Positions 1-8,741 are shown, counted from the first letter of the stretch. The stretch is 64,000 nt of DNA from Cecembia calidifontis (GCF_004216715.1 NZ_SGXG01000001.1:1927001-1991000); one strand, 5' to 3'. The notes: generated by a model from the letters alone, not told the origin. Translations and numbers: made by a program.

Positions 1-3
1 TTT

Positions 4-1659
4 TCCTGACTTCGACAGTCGTCAGTCCCATTTTTACATAAAGTATTGAAATATAGATCATTATAATTTTCAGATTCTCAATTTGGGTGTCCCGGGGTGG
101 TTTTTTGTACTTTTAGGCATGTTTGTTCGGAGAAAACCCAATAAAAGTGGCAAGATCAGTGTTCAGGTAATTGAGAAGATCAAAGGTAAAAGCAAGGTTG
201 TAAAAACGATCGGAAGCAGTTCTGATCGATCTGAGGTTGAAAGACTTTTTATTCTTGGGGAGGAATGGATAAAAAACCATAAAGGAGCACTTGAAATCCC
301 CTTCAGTGATGAAGAACGGATTGCCGATTCTGTTCTGGAAAGTGTTGAAAACATCACTGTTTCAGGTACCGAGCTGCTTTTGGACAGGATTTTCAATGAT
401 ATTGGGTTCAGCGCAATCCAAGATGATATCTTCAGGTGGCTGGTATATTCCAGGATCTGTTTTCCTGCCAGCAAGCTGAAAACCTGTGATTACCTGCTCA
501 CCTACCACGGCCTCGAATTCCAGGTTCAGGACCTTTACAGGTACATGGACAAGCTTTACAACAACTATAAGGAAACGGTCCAGCTGATCAGCTTTGAACA
601 TACCAAGAGAATACTCGGAGGGAGTATCAATATCGTTTTCTATGATGTTACTACGCTTTATTTTGAAGTGGATCATGAAGATGATCTTAGAAAGAGTGGT
701 TTTTCCAAGGAGGGAAAGCATCAAAATCCACAGATTGTTTTGGGTCTGCTGGTTGGACTAGAGGGATATCCTCTGGCTTATGAGATTTTTGAGGGAAACA
801 AGTTTGAAGGGCATACGATGATCCCTGTGATAGAAGCTTTTAGAAAGAAGTATAGCTTACCTGCTCCGATTGTTGTTGCCGATTCAGGTTTACTGTCAAA
901 AAGCAATGTAAAAGAGTTACGGGACAACGGTTACGAGTTTATTCTGGGAGCAAGGCTGAAAGCTTCCCCTGATAAAAGTAAAGAGAGGATATTGGCTTTT
1001 GAACTTGAAAACGGCGAGAGCAGGCTGCTGGATTGGGAGGACGGGCTCAGAATGGTTGTCAGTTATTCAGACAGAAGAGCCAAAAAAGACAGGATCAACA
1101 GGGAGAAAGGTCTTAAAAAGCTCGAGAAACAGTTAAAATCAGGAAAGCTCAACAAAAGCCACATCAACAACAGGGGCTATAACAAGTATCTTAAAATGGA
1201 AGGGGAGGTAAAGATTGCACTTGATATTGAAAAGTTTGAACAGGATGGGAAATGGGACGGTCTCAAAGGGTATATTACCAACACAAACCTTGACAAAGAC
1301 GAGGTCATTGAGAATTACAACAACCTTTGGAAAATAGAAAAGGCCTTCAGGATAACAAAAAATGAAATCAAAGTCAGGCCTGTTTTCCATTATAAACAAC
1401 GCAGGATCGAAGCACATATAAGCATCGCATTCGTCGCTTACAAAGTGTTTAAGGAACTGGAAAGGCAGTTATTGGAAAAAGGATCAAAACTTTCTCCTCA
1501 GAAAGCCATAGAAATAGCAAAAGGGATTTACACTGTTGAAATACAGCTCAAATCTTCAGGTAAAAAGCTGAGAAAGACCCTGCTTTTGAACGAAAGTCAA
1601 CAAAAACTCGCAAAAATGTTCGGTTTTTGATTTTGGGTGTCCCAGTGTCGAAGTCAGGA
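4..1659 (+). mobile_element. IS1634-type insertion sequence, copy 1 (1656 bp)
   Basis: The element is bounded by inverted ends TCCTGACTTCGACA (left, from 4) and TGTCGAAGTCAGGA (right, ending 1659). The same 1656-bp unit recurs at 34036-35691 with only a few substitutions. One full-length DDE transposase gene fills it. The right flank runs straight into a broken minus-strand gene (1660-2174), so the element sits inside that gene. Only three bases of left flank are visible, so the target duplication cannot be read for this copy. Confidence 0.93.
119..1630 (+). CDS. IS1634-family DDE transposase (full length)
   Basis: This transposase of about 503 residues moves the surrounding element. The N-terminus (MFVRRKPNKSG, then VQVIEK) matches the usual start of IS1634/IS4-like transposases. 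The first Asp lies in VFYDVTTLYFE, the second in the IVVADSGLLS segment, and the C-terminal YNNLWKIEKAFRITKNEIK block carries the Y-x2-(R/W)-x3-E-x6-K type arrangement of the IS4 superfamily. A TTG codon at 83 would extend it by 12 residues, but ATG at 119 fits the family start better. This copy has no internal stop, unlike copy 2, so it could supply transposase for both. Confidence 0.93.
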   Translation: MFVRRKPNKSGKISVQVIEKIKGKSKVVKTIGSSSDRSEVERLFILGEEWIKNHKGALEIPFSDEERIADSVLESVENITVSGTELLLDRIFNDIGFSAIQDDIFRWLVYSRICFPASKLKTCDYLLTYHGLEFQVQDLYRYMDKLYNNYKETVQLISFEHTKRILGGSINIVFYDVTTLYFEVDHEDDLRKSGFSKEGKHQNPQIVLGLLVGLEGYPLAYEIFEGNKFEGHTMIPVIEAFRKKYSLPAPIVVADSGLLSKSNVKELRDNGYEFILGARLKASPDKSKERILAFELENGESRLLDWEDGLRMVVSYSDRRAKKDRINREKGLKKLEKQLKSGKLNKSHINNRGYNKYLKMEGEVKIALDIEKFEQDGKWDGLKGYITNTNLDKDEVIENYNNLWKIEKAFRITKNEIKVRPVFHYKQRRIEAHISIAFVAYKVFKELERQLLEKGSKLSPQKAIEIAKGIYTVEIQLKSSGKKLRKTLLLNESQQKLAKMFGF

Positions 1660-2174
1660 GATATACTGGTCATGGTGGGATTTCCAGCAACATTTTCATT
1701 GCCGTATTGATTGCCCCTTTGGAATGTATTGCCAATTAGAACAATATTCCCCCCAACATGGCAGCTTCCATTTTCACTTTTCTTACAGCCCTGTTGTTCA
1801 CATTGTTAATGCTGGGCAGTGTGGTGACCCCTGTAGCTTTTGAAAATACCTGACCTAGTGACATTAGTCCTTCCACATCCTGGGGAGAATAGGAAAGATA
1901 AACATTTTCAAAATCTTCGAATGAGTTGACTAGCTTAAAGGGAGATTCAAAGATTTCTTCTCTTCCAGAAGCAAAAACTATTTTATCCACCTGATATTTG
2001 CTTATTGTATAAGCAGCGTTTTCATTCGGGTATTTGAACCTGATGAAATTGGACCCACTTCTTTCACTTGGACCTCCTTGATTTCATCTTTTAGGTATAA
2101 TTTGTCTTTTTGGGCCTGCACAGAAAAAAAGCTTGGAGCAACATGCATAGGGAAAGAATCAAGGGTTTTTTCAT
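1660..2174 (-). pseudogene. Decayed secreted protein gene, cut by IS1634-type copy 1
   Basis: Read on the minus strand from ATG at 2174, the sequence encodes a signal peptide (MKKPLILSLCMLLQAFF, then SVQAQ) followed by a continuous-looking protein spread over three frames. Three single-base losses in homopolymers are needed to rejoin it: a T7 run near 2131, an AA near 2056 and a G6 run near 1752. The rebuilt text includes GPNFIRFKYPNENAAY and KIVFASGREEIF, a style common in Bacteroidota secreted hypothetical proteins. The 3' end is lost at the element at 1659. The function is unknown. Sequencing error in homopolymers is an alternative for the frameshifts, but not for the insertion. Confidence 0.75.
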
Positions 2175-2412
2175 TTTTGCCGAGTTTATTCACTTTTTTA
2201 ACACAGGAGATTATTAGTATCGGTTGTCTTTTGCAACGAAAATTTATTTAACCAAGATTTAAATATTTAGTAAAAACAGGTTTAGTGCATTGATATTTAG
2301 GGGGGTAAAAGTTGAATTCAAGTCTGAATTTTTTCAGTAATTAGGGTGGATTTTTAGAACTTTTTCGGCTAAATATAGCATTTTTTCCTCTGCCGGTTCA
2401 TTTCTGTTGGTC
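2175..2412. other. Intergenic, no gene seen
   Basis: This AT-rich stretch lies between the decayed gene and the typA terminator. It holds a run of six G followed by TAAAAGTTG near 2300, a layout that weakly resembles the G-tract promoters at 6631 and 9771, but no plus-strand gene follows. A degenerate CAAGA-type simple repeat lies further along, at about 2455-2505. Confidence 0.5.
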
Positions 2413-2450
2413 AAAAAAAGACCCCGATAGTCTTTTCAACTTCGGGGTCT
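2413..2450 (-). terminator. Rho-independent terminator of typA
   Basis: On the minus strand the stem AGACCCCGA / TCGGGGTCT is followed by a T-run (the A-run at 2413-2419 on the plus strand). It sits about 60 bases after the typA stop codon. Confidence 0.75.
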
Positions 2451-2454
2451 ATGT

Positions 2455-2505
2455 CTTGATTCTTGACTCTTGTTTCTAGTTTCTAACCTCTCGCCTCTAA
2501 TCTCC
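2455..2505. repeat. Degenerate CAAGA-type simple repeat
   Basis: On the minus strand this reads as successive short units of the form CAAGANN / CTAGAAA. A similar stretch occurs on the plus strand at 20099-20142, downstream of no gene. It is dispersed low-complexity intergenic DNA with no coding potential. Confidence 0.5.
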
Positions 2506-2513
2506 CACTTCAT

Positions 2514-4319
2514 TTACGCATCTTTCTTCGCCATCCTCGCCCTCTCATTCTCATCCAAATAGATTTTTCTCATTCGGATGGACTTTGGCGTGATTTCCAG
2601 GTATTCGTCTTTTTGGATATATTCCATGGCTTCTTCCAAAGAGAATCTTTTTGGAGGGGCTATTCTGACGTTGTCATCTGACCCTGCCGCACGGATATTG
2701 GTGAGTTTTTTACCTTTCTGAACATTGACCACGAGGTCATTATCCCTGGAGTGCTCTCCGATTACCTGTCCTGTATAAAGTTCGTCTCCCGGTTCGATGA
2801 AGAAAATACCTCTGTCCTGCAATTTATCGATGGCATAAGCAGTACAAGGGCCCCCTTCCATGGAGATCAAAGAGCCATTGATCCTTCCGGGGATGTTACC
2901 TTTGTAAGGCTCATATGCAGAGAATCGGTGGTTCATGATCGCTTCCCCTTGGGTAGCGGTCAATACGTTGTTTCTCAAACCGATCAAACCTCTGGAAGGG
3001 ATTTTGAACTCTAAGTGTTGCAAGTCACCTTTTGGCTCCATGATCAACAATTCCCCTTTTCGCTGGGTTGCCAGTTCGATAACTTTACCAGCTGTTTCCT
3101 CCGGCACGTCCACTACCAAAGTTTCGATAGGCTCGCACTGTACCCCGTCAATTTCTTTGAAAATTACTTGAGGTTGACCTACCTGCAATTCGTAACCTTC
3201 TCTTCTCATGGTCTCAATTAGGACTGACAAGTGGAGAATTCCACGGCCATAAACTATGAATTTGTCTTCTGAGTCTGTTGGTTCTACTCTTAAGGCCAAA
3301 TTCTTTTCCGTTTCTTTCATCAAACGGTCTCTCAAGTGACGGGAAGTCACGAATTTTCCTTCTTTGCCGAAGAAAGGAGAGTTGTTGATGGTAAAGAGCA
3401 TGTTCATGGTAGGCTCATCGATGGCAATTCTTGGTAATGGCTCAGGATTTTCCAGAGCTGCAATGGTATCACCGATTTCGAAATCTTCGATGCCTGTTAC
3501 CGCGCAGATATCTCCTGCATGTACTTCTGATACCTTGTTTTTGCCCAAGCCTTCAAACACGTGCAACTCTTTTACACGCACCTTTTTGATTACGCCATCG
3601 GCTTTACACAGGGAAAGCTGGGCGCCTTCTTTGATACTTCCTCTGTGAACTCTTCCGATAGCGATACGTCCCACGAATGAGGAATAGTCCAACGAAGTAA
3701 TTTGCATTTGCAAAGAACCTTCCTCGATTTTTGGAGCAGGAATATATTCGATGATGGCATCCAATAGAGGAAGTATGGAATCGGTTGGGTTTTTCCAGTC
3801 AGGTCCCATCCAGTTTTGTTTGGCAGAACCGTACAAGGTCTGGAATTCCAATTGCTCTTCTGTAGCATCCAGGTTGAACATCAGGTCAAAAACCGCCTCA
3901 TGTACCTCATCCGGACGGCAGTTTGGTTTGTCCACTTTGTTCACAACTACAATCGGAGTCAAACCAAGATTCAGTGCTTTGCCCAAAACGAAACGGGTCT
4001 GTGGCATAGGGCCTTCGAAGGCATCCACTAGTAGGATTACCCCATCGGCCATTTTCAATACCCTTTCCACTTCCCCACCGAAGTCAGCGTGTCCAGGGGT
4101 ATCAATGATATTGATTTTATGGTCTTTATATCTTACGGATACGTTTTTGGAAAGGATGGTGATTCCTCTTTCCCTTTCCAAGTCGTTGTTATCCAGGATT
4201 AAATCGTCAAACTGTTGGTTTTCACGGAAGATTTTGGAGGCATGGATAATTTTGTCCACCAGGGTGGTCTTACCGTGGTCAACGTGAGCGATAATCGCGA
4301 TATTCCGAATATTCTGCAT
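2514..4319 (-). CDS. typA: Translational GTPase TypA/BipA
   Basis: This ribosome-associated GTPase has 601 residues, the usual family length. The G motifs are clear: AHVDHGKT (11-18), RGIT (51-54), DTPGH (73-77) and NKVD (127-130). They are followed by EF-G-like domains and the TypA-specific C-terminal region (SRGLIGLRNNVLTATQGEA). The family acts in ribosome assembly and stress adaptation. The gene stands alone with its own terminator downstream. Confidence 0.98.
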   Translation of the reverse strand: MQNIRNIAIIAHVDHGKTTLVDKIIHASKIFRENQQFDDLILDNNDLERERGITILSKNVSVRYKDHKINIIDTPGHADFGGEVERVLKMADGVILLVDAFEGPMPQTRFVLGKALNLGLTPIVVVNKVDKPNCRPDEVHEAVFDLMFNLDATEEQLEFQTLYGSAKQNWMGPDWKNPTDSILPLLDAIIEYIPAPKIEEGSLQMQITSLDYSSFVGRIAIGRVHRGSIKEGAQLSLCKADGVIKKVRVKELHVFEGLGKNKVSEVHAGDICAVTGIEDFEIGDTIAALENPEPLPRIAIDEPTMNMLFTINNSPFFGKEGKFVTSRHLRDRLMKETEKNLALRVEPTDSEDKFIVYGRGILHLSVLIETMRREGYELQVGQPQVIFKEIDGVQCEPIETLVVDVPEETAGKVIELATQRKGELLIMEPKGDLQHLEFKIPSRGLIGLRNNVLTATQGEAIMNHRFSAYEPYKGNIPGRINGSLISMEGGPCTAYAIDKLQDRGIFFIEPGDELYTGQVIGEHSRDNDLVVNVQKGKKLTNIRAAGSDDNVRIAPPKRFSLEEAMEYIQKDEYLEITPKSIRMRKIYLDENERARMAKKDA

Positions 4320-4528
4320 TGTAAAATTGAATTAGGCTGCAAAGGTAAGAAGAAAATTTGGTTTCAAATCGTTAATGTGAGAAACTTGCTAAGAATTAAT
4401 GAGTTACTCAGGTAAGAGATTCTGGGGTAAGCAATGATATGTTTCATCTGTAAAGAGGTCTCCTGTTTAGGAATAGATAAATGTTTGGCTGTAAGTAAGA
4501 TTTGGTAAGACTGTGAATTTTTTGTTTC

Positions 4529-4550
4529 AACTAATTTTCATATATTAGTT
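4529..4550 (+). promoter_or_regulatory. Inverted repeat AACTAA-N10-TTAGTT before regulator 1
   Basis: This 22-bp interrupted palindrome ends 19 bases before the ATG of the Crp/Fnr-type gene. The same AACTAA-N10-TTAGTT arrangement sits 20 bases before the paralogous regulator at 9121-9142, although the 10-base spacer differs (ttttcatata versus agcctgtata). Conserved arms around a diverged spacer point to a protein-binding site, most simply an autoregulatory operator. That role is inferred. Confidence 0.6.
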
Positions 4551-4569
4551 TGTTTTTAAATTGATTTTT

Positions 4570-5136
4570 ATGAAAGGTTTTGATTTTGTGTTCAAAAGGT
4601 TTCCCAATTATCAATCAGCTCCTTGGATGGATGTAATTGGGTTGAAAAAAGGCCAGTTGTTGCTTGCACAGGGACAGGTATTAGCAAATTTGTTTTGGAT
4701 AGAATCTGGAATTTTGAGGGAATATCATCAAGATGGTGAGGGTGAATTTACCAATTCGTTTATTTTTGAAGGCAATTATTATTTGACGGGATTTTATTTT
4801 GGAAGTCATCTCAGGTCTTCATTTACAGTTGAAGCATTGGAAGATTGTAAAATAATAAGCTTTTCAATGGGTTTTTTCCAAGAGCGGGACTTGGACCACC
4901 AGCTTGTGCTGGATGTTTTCAAGGAAATCTCCATGCTAAAATACCAATACAACCTCCAATGGAAATTGATCAATGGGAAGAAGTTGTTTCTTGAAAAATG
5001 GGAAAGCTTTAAACAAGCTTATCCGGGATTATGGATAAGAATTCCCCAAAAACATCTTGCTACCTTCTTCAACGTCACTCCCCAATATATTTCGAAATTA
5101 AAAGCTGAAAGAAAACTACTGTCGTCCGAGAACTGA
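4570..5136 (+). CDS. Crp/Fnr-type transcription regulator, copy 1 (C-terminus altered by IS)
   Basis: This regulator of about 188 residues has an N-terminal cyclic-nucleotide-binding-like beta-roll (GLKKGQLLLAQGQVLANLFWIESGILREY) and a short C-terminal helix-turn-helix (IPQKHLATFFNVTPQYISKLKAERK). That is the usual layout of Bacteroidota Crp/Fnr-family proteins. It begins at ATG 4570; an upstream alternative lacks the conserved start. An IS4-type element entered at 5117, removing the native stop and adding LSSEN after ...ERKL. Excision in silico restores a 183-residue protein, the same length as the paralog at 9163. The first 496 bp are identical to that paralog. The DNA-binding domain is probably intact, but the link to the downstream peptide gene is interrupted. 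Confidence 0.9.
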   Translation: MKGFDFVFKRFPNYQSAPWMDVIGLKKGQLLLAQGQVLANLFWIESGILREYHQDGEGEFTNSFIFEGNYYLTGFYFGSHLRSSFTVEALEDCKIISFSMGFFQERDLDHQLVLDVFKEISMLKYQYNLQWKLINGKKLFLEKWESFKQAYPGLWIRIPQKHLATFFNVTPQYISKLKAERKLLSSEN

Positions 5137-6562
5137 GGCAATATAAAAAATAAAATCCTAGAATAGTACAAAAATCAAAGATGGGCAGCCCTTTTGGAGC
5201 TTACCCATCTTTTTCATATTGTTGTTTCGACCAAGAACCAACAACGTGACACAATTTAAGCATAAATTTTTGTCTGGGCATCCTATTATCGCTCAACTCC
5301 TCTCTCTTATTCCCAAAGAGCTATTGAATCAGGTCGTTGAGGAAGAAAACTCGGATAGGTACTACAAGAAACTCAAAACAAGTGATCACTTCATCTGCAT
5401 GTTTTATGCGGTGTTGACCAGAAACAGCAGTCTTAGAGAGGTCTGCAAAAACATCGGCCTGATCATAACCAAGCTTATTCCTTTTGGAATGAAGCAGCTA
5501 CCTGCCAGGAGTACCCTTTCTGATGCAAACCGTAAACGCAGTTATCGTGTTTTTGAACAACTATACAAAGGGCTGTATTCATACTATAGGGCATCTTTGG
5601 TAGGAAATTGGCTCGATATCGGTGGAGAGGTCGACCTCAGCCGTGTTGAGGTTTTTGATTCCTCAACGGTCACGCTGTTCAAGGAAATCCTCAGAGGGGC
5701 CGGACGCAATCCCCTGAACGGAAAGAAAAAAGGTGGTGCCAAGATATTTGCCAAAATGAATCTGGCAGAAGGCGTTCCCAACTTCATATGTATCCGTTCT
5801 GCGGCCACAAATGAAAATATGTTTTTAAAAGTGATGGATCTGCCTGAGCACGGGATAGCTGTTTTCGACAAAGGATATAACCGCTATTCCTGCTTTGAAA
5901 AGTGGGACAGTTCAAACAGATATTTTGTGACCAGAAAAAAAGACAATGCAAGATATGAAGTGGTCAGTGAGTTTGACTGTACGCATGCCTTGGACATCAT
6001 CAAGGACCAGATTATCTCACTGAGCTACAGGGAGAAGGGAGTTTCTCGGACAGTTGAAGCCAGACTGGTGGTTTATGCTGACCCTGAAAGCGGTGAAACG
6101 CTGGAGTTTATCACCAATCTTAAGGGATTGGATGCCCTAACCATAGCTCTTCTCTATAAGAACAGGTGGGTTATCGAAGTGCTTTTCAAGCAGATCAAGC
6201 AGAATTTTGAACTCAGATATTTTTTGTCGGACAGCGAGAACGGGATCAAAATCCAGATTTGGGTGGCATTGATACTCAACCTCCTGTTTACAGTTCTACA
6301 TAAGCGGATAAAAGAGGCTGAAGACTTCTCGACCATGGTCATGGTAGCCGCAAAAAATCTTTGCTCCTACGTCAGTCTTGAAAAGTTCCTACTTTTTCCT
6401 GAAGCTTACTTTAAAAGTATATTTCAAAAAGACATCCAAAATGTACAAACCCAATTATTCCTTTCCGGATAGGGGGTGCTTTTTGACTTTCAACAAAAAA
6501 CACCTCTAAAACTTCATTAGAGGACTTTATTTTAAATTTCTTATTTTAGTCGGACGACAGTA
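5117..6562 (+). mobile_element. IS4-type insertion sequence (1446 bp) at the end of regulator 1
   Basis: The inverted ends are TACTGTCGTCCGA and TCGGACGACAGTA. A 9-bp target duplication, AAAGAAAAC, flanks it at 5108-5116 and 6563-6571. Removing the element plus one duplicate restores the regulator's native end (...KAERKL stop), matching the paralogous locus. Confidence 0.93.
5219..6472 (+). CDS. IS4-family transposase (DUF4372-type N-terminus)
   Basis: This DDE transposase has about 417 residues. The N-terminal part (TQFKHKFLSGHPIIAQLLSL) resembles the DUF4372 domain that precedes many IS4-family enzymes. The first catalytic Asp is in VEVFDSSTVTLF, the second in AVFDKGYNRY, and the YREK signature is seen in YKNRWVIEVLFKQIKQNF. 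The start is uncertain: TTG at 5219 or GTG at 5246 are possible and no ATG is available nearby. It appears intact. Confidence 0.9.
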   Translation: MLFRPRTNNVTQFKHKFLSGHPIIAQLLSLIPKELLNQVVEEENSDRYYKKLKTSDHFICMFYAVLTRNSSLREVCKNIGLIITKLIPFGMKQLPARSTLSDANRKRSYRVFEQLYKGLYSYYRASLVGNWLDIGGEVDLSRVEVFDSSTVTLFKEILRGAGRNPLNGKKKGGAKIFAKMNLAEGVPNFICIRSAATNENMFLKVMDLPEHGIAVFDKGYNRYSCFEKWDSSNRYFVTRKKDNARYEVVSEFDCTHALDIIKDQIISLSYREKGVSRTVEARLVVYADPESGETLEFITNLKGLDALTIALLYKNRWVIEVLFKQIKQNFELRYFLSDSENGIKIQIWVALILNLLFTVLHKRIKEAEDFSTMVMVAAKNLCSYVSLEKFLLFPEAYFKSIFQKDIQNVQTQLFLSG

Positions 6563-6580
6563 AAAGAAAACTATGATTTA

Positions 6581-6594
6581 TTCAACTAGTTGAA
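6581..6594. promoter_or_regulatory. Perfect palindrome TTCAACTAGTTGAA, locus 1
   Basis: This 14-bp perfect palindrome lies between regulator 1 and peptide 1 and is repeated exactly at 9719-9732 in locus 2. Its centre lies about 50 bases before the TAAATTTG -7 element, close to where class I Crp-type activators bind. The half-site AACTA also appears in the regulator promoter. The T-run that follows means a weak terminator for the regulator gene is an alternative reading. Confidence 0.55.
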
Positions 6595-6608
6595 GTTCTT
6601 TTTTAATC

Positions 6609-6645
6609 TAGTTTAACTAAATTTTAATGTGGGGGGGTAAATTTG
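6609..6645 (+). promoter_or_regulatory. Peptide-1 promoter with inverted repeat and G7 tract
   Basis: The inverted repeat TAGTTTAACTA (6609-6619) is followed by seven G (6631-6637) abutting TAAATTTG (6638-6645), a match to the Bacteroidota -7 consensus TAnnTTTG. No TTG -33 element lies at normal spacing, which suits an activator-dependent promoter. The paralogous promoter has ten G and a spacing six bases longer, so tract length changes the distance between operator and -7 box. Confidence 0.6.
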
Positions 6646-6700
6646 TATTGTTCTTGGCAAATAAACTAAAATCATGTTCCATATTTAAACCAAAAGAAAA

Positions 6701-6922
6701 ATGAAAAAAAAATTAACCTTTCTATTAATTTCAGGAATAATGACTTTATCTATTTTTTATTTTACTTCATATTCATCTAATGGCAGTTCAGGAGGTAAAT
6801 TTGAACTGGAAGTCTGTACAATGCACGATTCAAATGGAAATATTATTCAAATAGGTAATACCTGTACTACTGGAAGAACCAACTGTGTTCCTAACAGGTG
6901 CGGGGGAGGTCCTCAAACTTAG
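6701..6922 (+). CDS. Small secreted Cys-containing peptide 1
   Basis: This 73-residue product has a basic start (MKKKLTFLL), a hydrophobic segment to about residue 25 and a polar tail. The tail carries four cysteines (ELEVCTM, NTCTT, TNCVP, NRCGG) and is Gly-rich at the end. It has no recognised domain. Size, export signal, cysteines and position before a beta-propeller lipoprotein resemble the NVEALD-type peptides of Bacteroidota, but the NVEALD motif itself is absent. It may be an exported structural or signalling peptide; the role is unknown. Confidence 0.7.
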   Translation: MKKKLTFLLISGIMTLSIFYFTSYSSNGSSGGKFELEVCTMHDSNGNIIQIGNTCTTGRTNCVPNRCGGGPQT

Positions 6923-7022
6923 TATTGATTTTAGAGAGCTTTCATTGGTAAATGAAGATTTATTTGGTTTATTAAATGAAGGCTCTTTCATTTATTGATT
7001 TTTAATTATTCAGATATTGATT

Positions 7023-8192
7023 ATGCTTCGTGGGTATTTTATTATCTTTCTATTTTATTATTTGGCTTCATGCAAAAGCCCAAATGAACAATATTATCTA
7101 AAGGATGACCAACTATTTCATCAAGTATCCATAAGAGATAAGTTGGGACAAGAGGAGGGAGGTCTTCAAGAATTATTTTATGATTTAATGGTGACTGAAT
7201 TTGTGTTGCCTGATTCCATATTGGTAAGTCAGATAGACAAAATTATTTTACATAAACAAAAGTTTATTTTGTTTGATAAGAATCTATCGTTACTGTTGGT
7301 ATTTGACCCAAACGGATACTTTATTGGAAAAATAGGGGAATTGGGCCTAGGCCCTGGACAATATCAAGGTATTAAAGATTTTTCCGTTTGGGAAGATACT
7401 CTTACCATTTTTTCAACAGCAGATCTCAGATTATTTCAGTACAGCCTTAGTGATTTGGAGTTTTTAGGTTCCTACAAAATTGAATTTTTTGGTAACTCTA
7501 TGATACAGCTTTCTGATAATGAATTCATGTTTTATATCAACCATAATCCTAGTGATTTTGTCAAGGACAAGAATGTCCTTTACTATAATATAAGCACAGG
7601 AGAGACAAAAACCTTCTTTCCTTATGATCATAGTAAATCCAATGCCATAATTCCATTTTCGGGTTTTATCAGTAAGCAGGGAAATGAGGTTTATTTTTCC
7701 TTGCCCTTTGATGACAAAGTTTATGTTTTTGATCAGGAGAAACTTGATTTTTTCTTGAAGTACAAAACTGACAATGTTAACGATTTCGTCTTTGCCAATA
7801 GGGGAGATTTTCAAAAATTTCTTTTTGGAGGATTATTTCAGGATCCTGCAAACGGAGTGAGTGTTTTAGGAAACGTTTTTTTAAAAAATGATAATTACTT
7901 AGTCTTTTCTTATTATCTCAATGGCCGTCTTTATTATGGCATATATAGTTTGGTAAGTAATGGATTTAAGACTTTTTCCAAGGGGTTTGAAAATGATATT
8001 TCTTTCAAATTAGTGGGTGACCCTATGATCCTAAATACAGAGAATGAATTGATTTTTATTTCAAATTCCGAAACAATAGAATATTTTAGGAAACAAGGGG
8101 AAATGGAAGAGTCATTTTTTGGAAAAATGTTTAAGGACATAGATTCTGTAAATTCATTATACTTATTGAAAATGAAAATCAAACCATTTTGA
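7023..8192 (+). CDS. 6-bladed beta-propeller lipoprotein, locus 1
   Basis: This lipoprotein has about 389 residues and starts at ATG 7023 (MLRGYFIIFLFYYLASC). The lipobox LASC places Cys at about residue 17. The body has repeated strand patterns typical of the Bacteroidota 6-bladed beta-propeller family, including the diagnostic GKIGELGLGPGQYQGIKDFSVWEDTL-type turn (positions about 95-125). Such proteins sit on the outer membrane and usually have unknown ligands. It follows peptide 1 by 100 bases and is followed one base later by the DUF1573 lipoprotein, so the three are probably cotranscribed. Confidence 0.85.
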   Translation: MLRGYFIIFLFYYLASCKSPNEQYYLKDDQLFHQVSIRDKLGQEEGGLQELFYDLMVTEFVLPDSILVSQIDKIILHKQKFILFDKNLSLLLVFDPNGYFIGKIGELGLGPGQYQGIKDFSVWEDTLTIFSTADLRLFQYSLSDLEFLGSYKIEFFGNSMIQLSDNEFMFYINHNPSDFVKDKNVLYYNISTGETKTFFPYDHSKSNAIIPFSGFISKQGNEVYFSLPFDDKVYVFDQEKLDFFLKYKTDNVNDFVFANRGDFQKFLFGGLFQDPANGVSVLGNVFLKNDNYLVFSYYLNGRLYYGIYSLVSNGFKTFSKGFENDISFKLVGDPMILNTENELIFISNSETIEYFRKQGEMEESFFGKMFKDIDSVNSLYLLKMKIKPF

Positions 8193-8193
8193 A

Positions 8194-8571
8194 ATGAAAA
8201 TATACCAATTTATTGTTATTATCTTGGTAATTATTTTTGCTGGGTGTAAAGGAAAATCAAGCAAATCAGTTCTTGAGGTTGAAAATAAGTTTATTGATTT
8301 AGGAGAAGTGCCTACCAGCGAAGAGGTTTTCGGTTCAATAATCCTAAAAAACACTGGGAATATGGATGTGAAAATCCTAAGCACTTTTTCAGATTGTGAA
8401 TGTACTGTATTGGATCATGAAATTGGATCAATTGGGCCCAAAGAATCTAAAATACTTGGATTTTCATTTACCTCCCATTATCCCGGGATTTTCCAGCGAA
8501 AAATTATCATAGAAACCAATTCAGAAGCGAAACCTAGAATACTTGTAATTATGAAAGCTAAGGTACTTTAA
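8194..8571 (+). CDS. DUF1573-domain lipoprotein
   Basis: This 125-residue protein has a lipoprotein signal (VIIFAGC) and a DUF1573-type Ig-like domain. The sequence NKFIDLGEVPTSEEVFGSIILKNTGN begins the domain and is followed by the characteristic CEC (SDCECTV). The start lies two bases after the preceding stop, which implies translational coupling. DUF1573 proteins are common partners of propeller lipoproteins in Bacteroidota; the biochemical function is unknown. Confidence 0.85.
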   Translation: MKIYQFIVIILVIIFAGCKGKSSKSVLEVENKFIDLGEVPTSEEVFGSIILKNTGNMDVKILSTFSDCECTVLDHEIGSIGPKESKILGFSFTSHYPGIFQRKIIIETNSEAKPRILVIMKAKVL

Positions 8572-8713
8572 ATTTTGATACTTCCGGAGGCCTTATAAAA
8601 CAATATGATTATCCGCTTGTATACAAGTAGGGGCAAATGCTTGCAATAACCAGTCTATCAAAGAGTTTTTTACCAAAGTATCTTCGGTTTAGTTTATAAC
8701 AGAATTCATTGAG

Positions 8714-8741
8714 GACACTATCCCGATAAGTGTGTAAACTT
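8714..8741. repeat. Solo IS256-type terminal sequence
   Basis: The 28 bases beginning GACACTATCCCGATAAG are identical to the inverted right end of the IS256-type element at 15787-17215. The match stops immediately after, and no transposase or second end is visible. It is either a deletion remnant or the end of a related short element. Confidence 0.7.

Noticed and set aside
163..474. Minus-strand and alternate-frame open frames inside the IS elements
   Set aside because: They are shadows of the transposase genes, repeated identically in each copy, with no independent signal.
2294..2310. G6 followed by TAAAAGTTG as a third phase-variable promoter
   Set aside because: The tract is short, the box does not match TAnnTTTG and no plus-strand gene follows.
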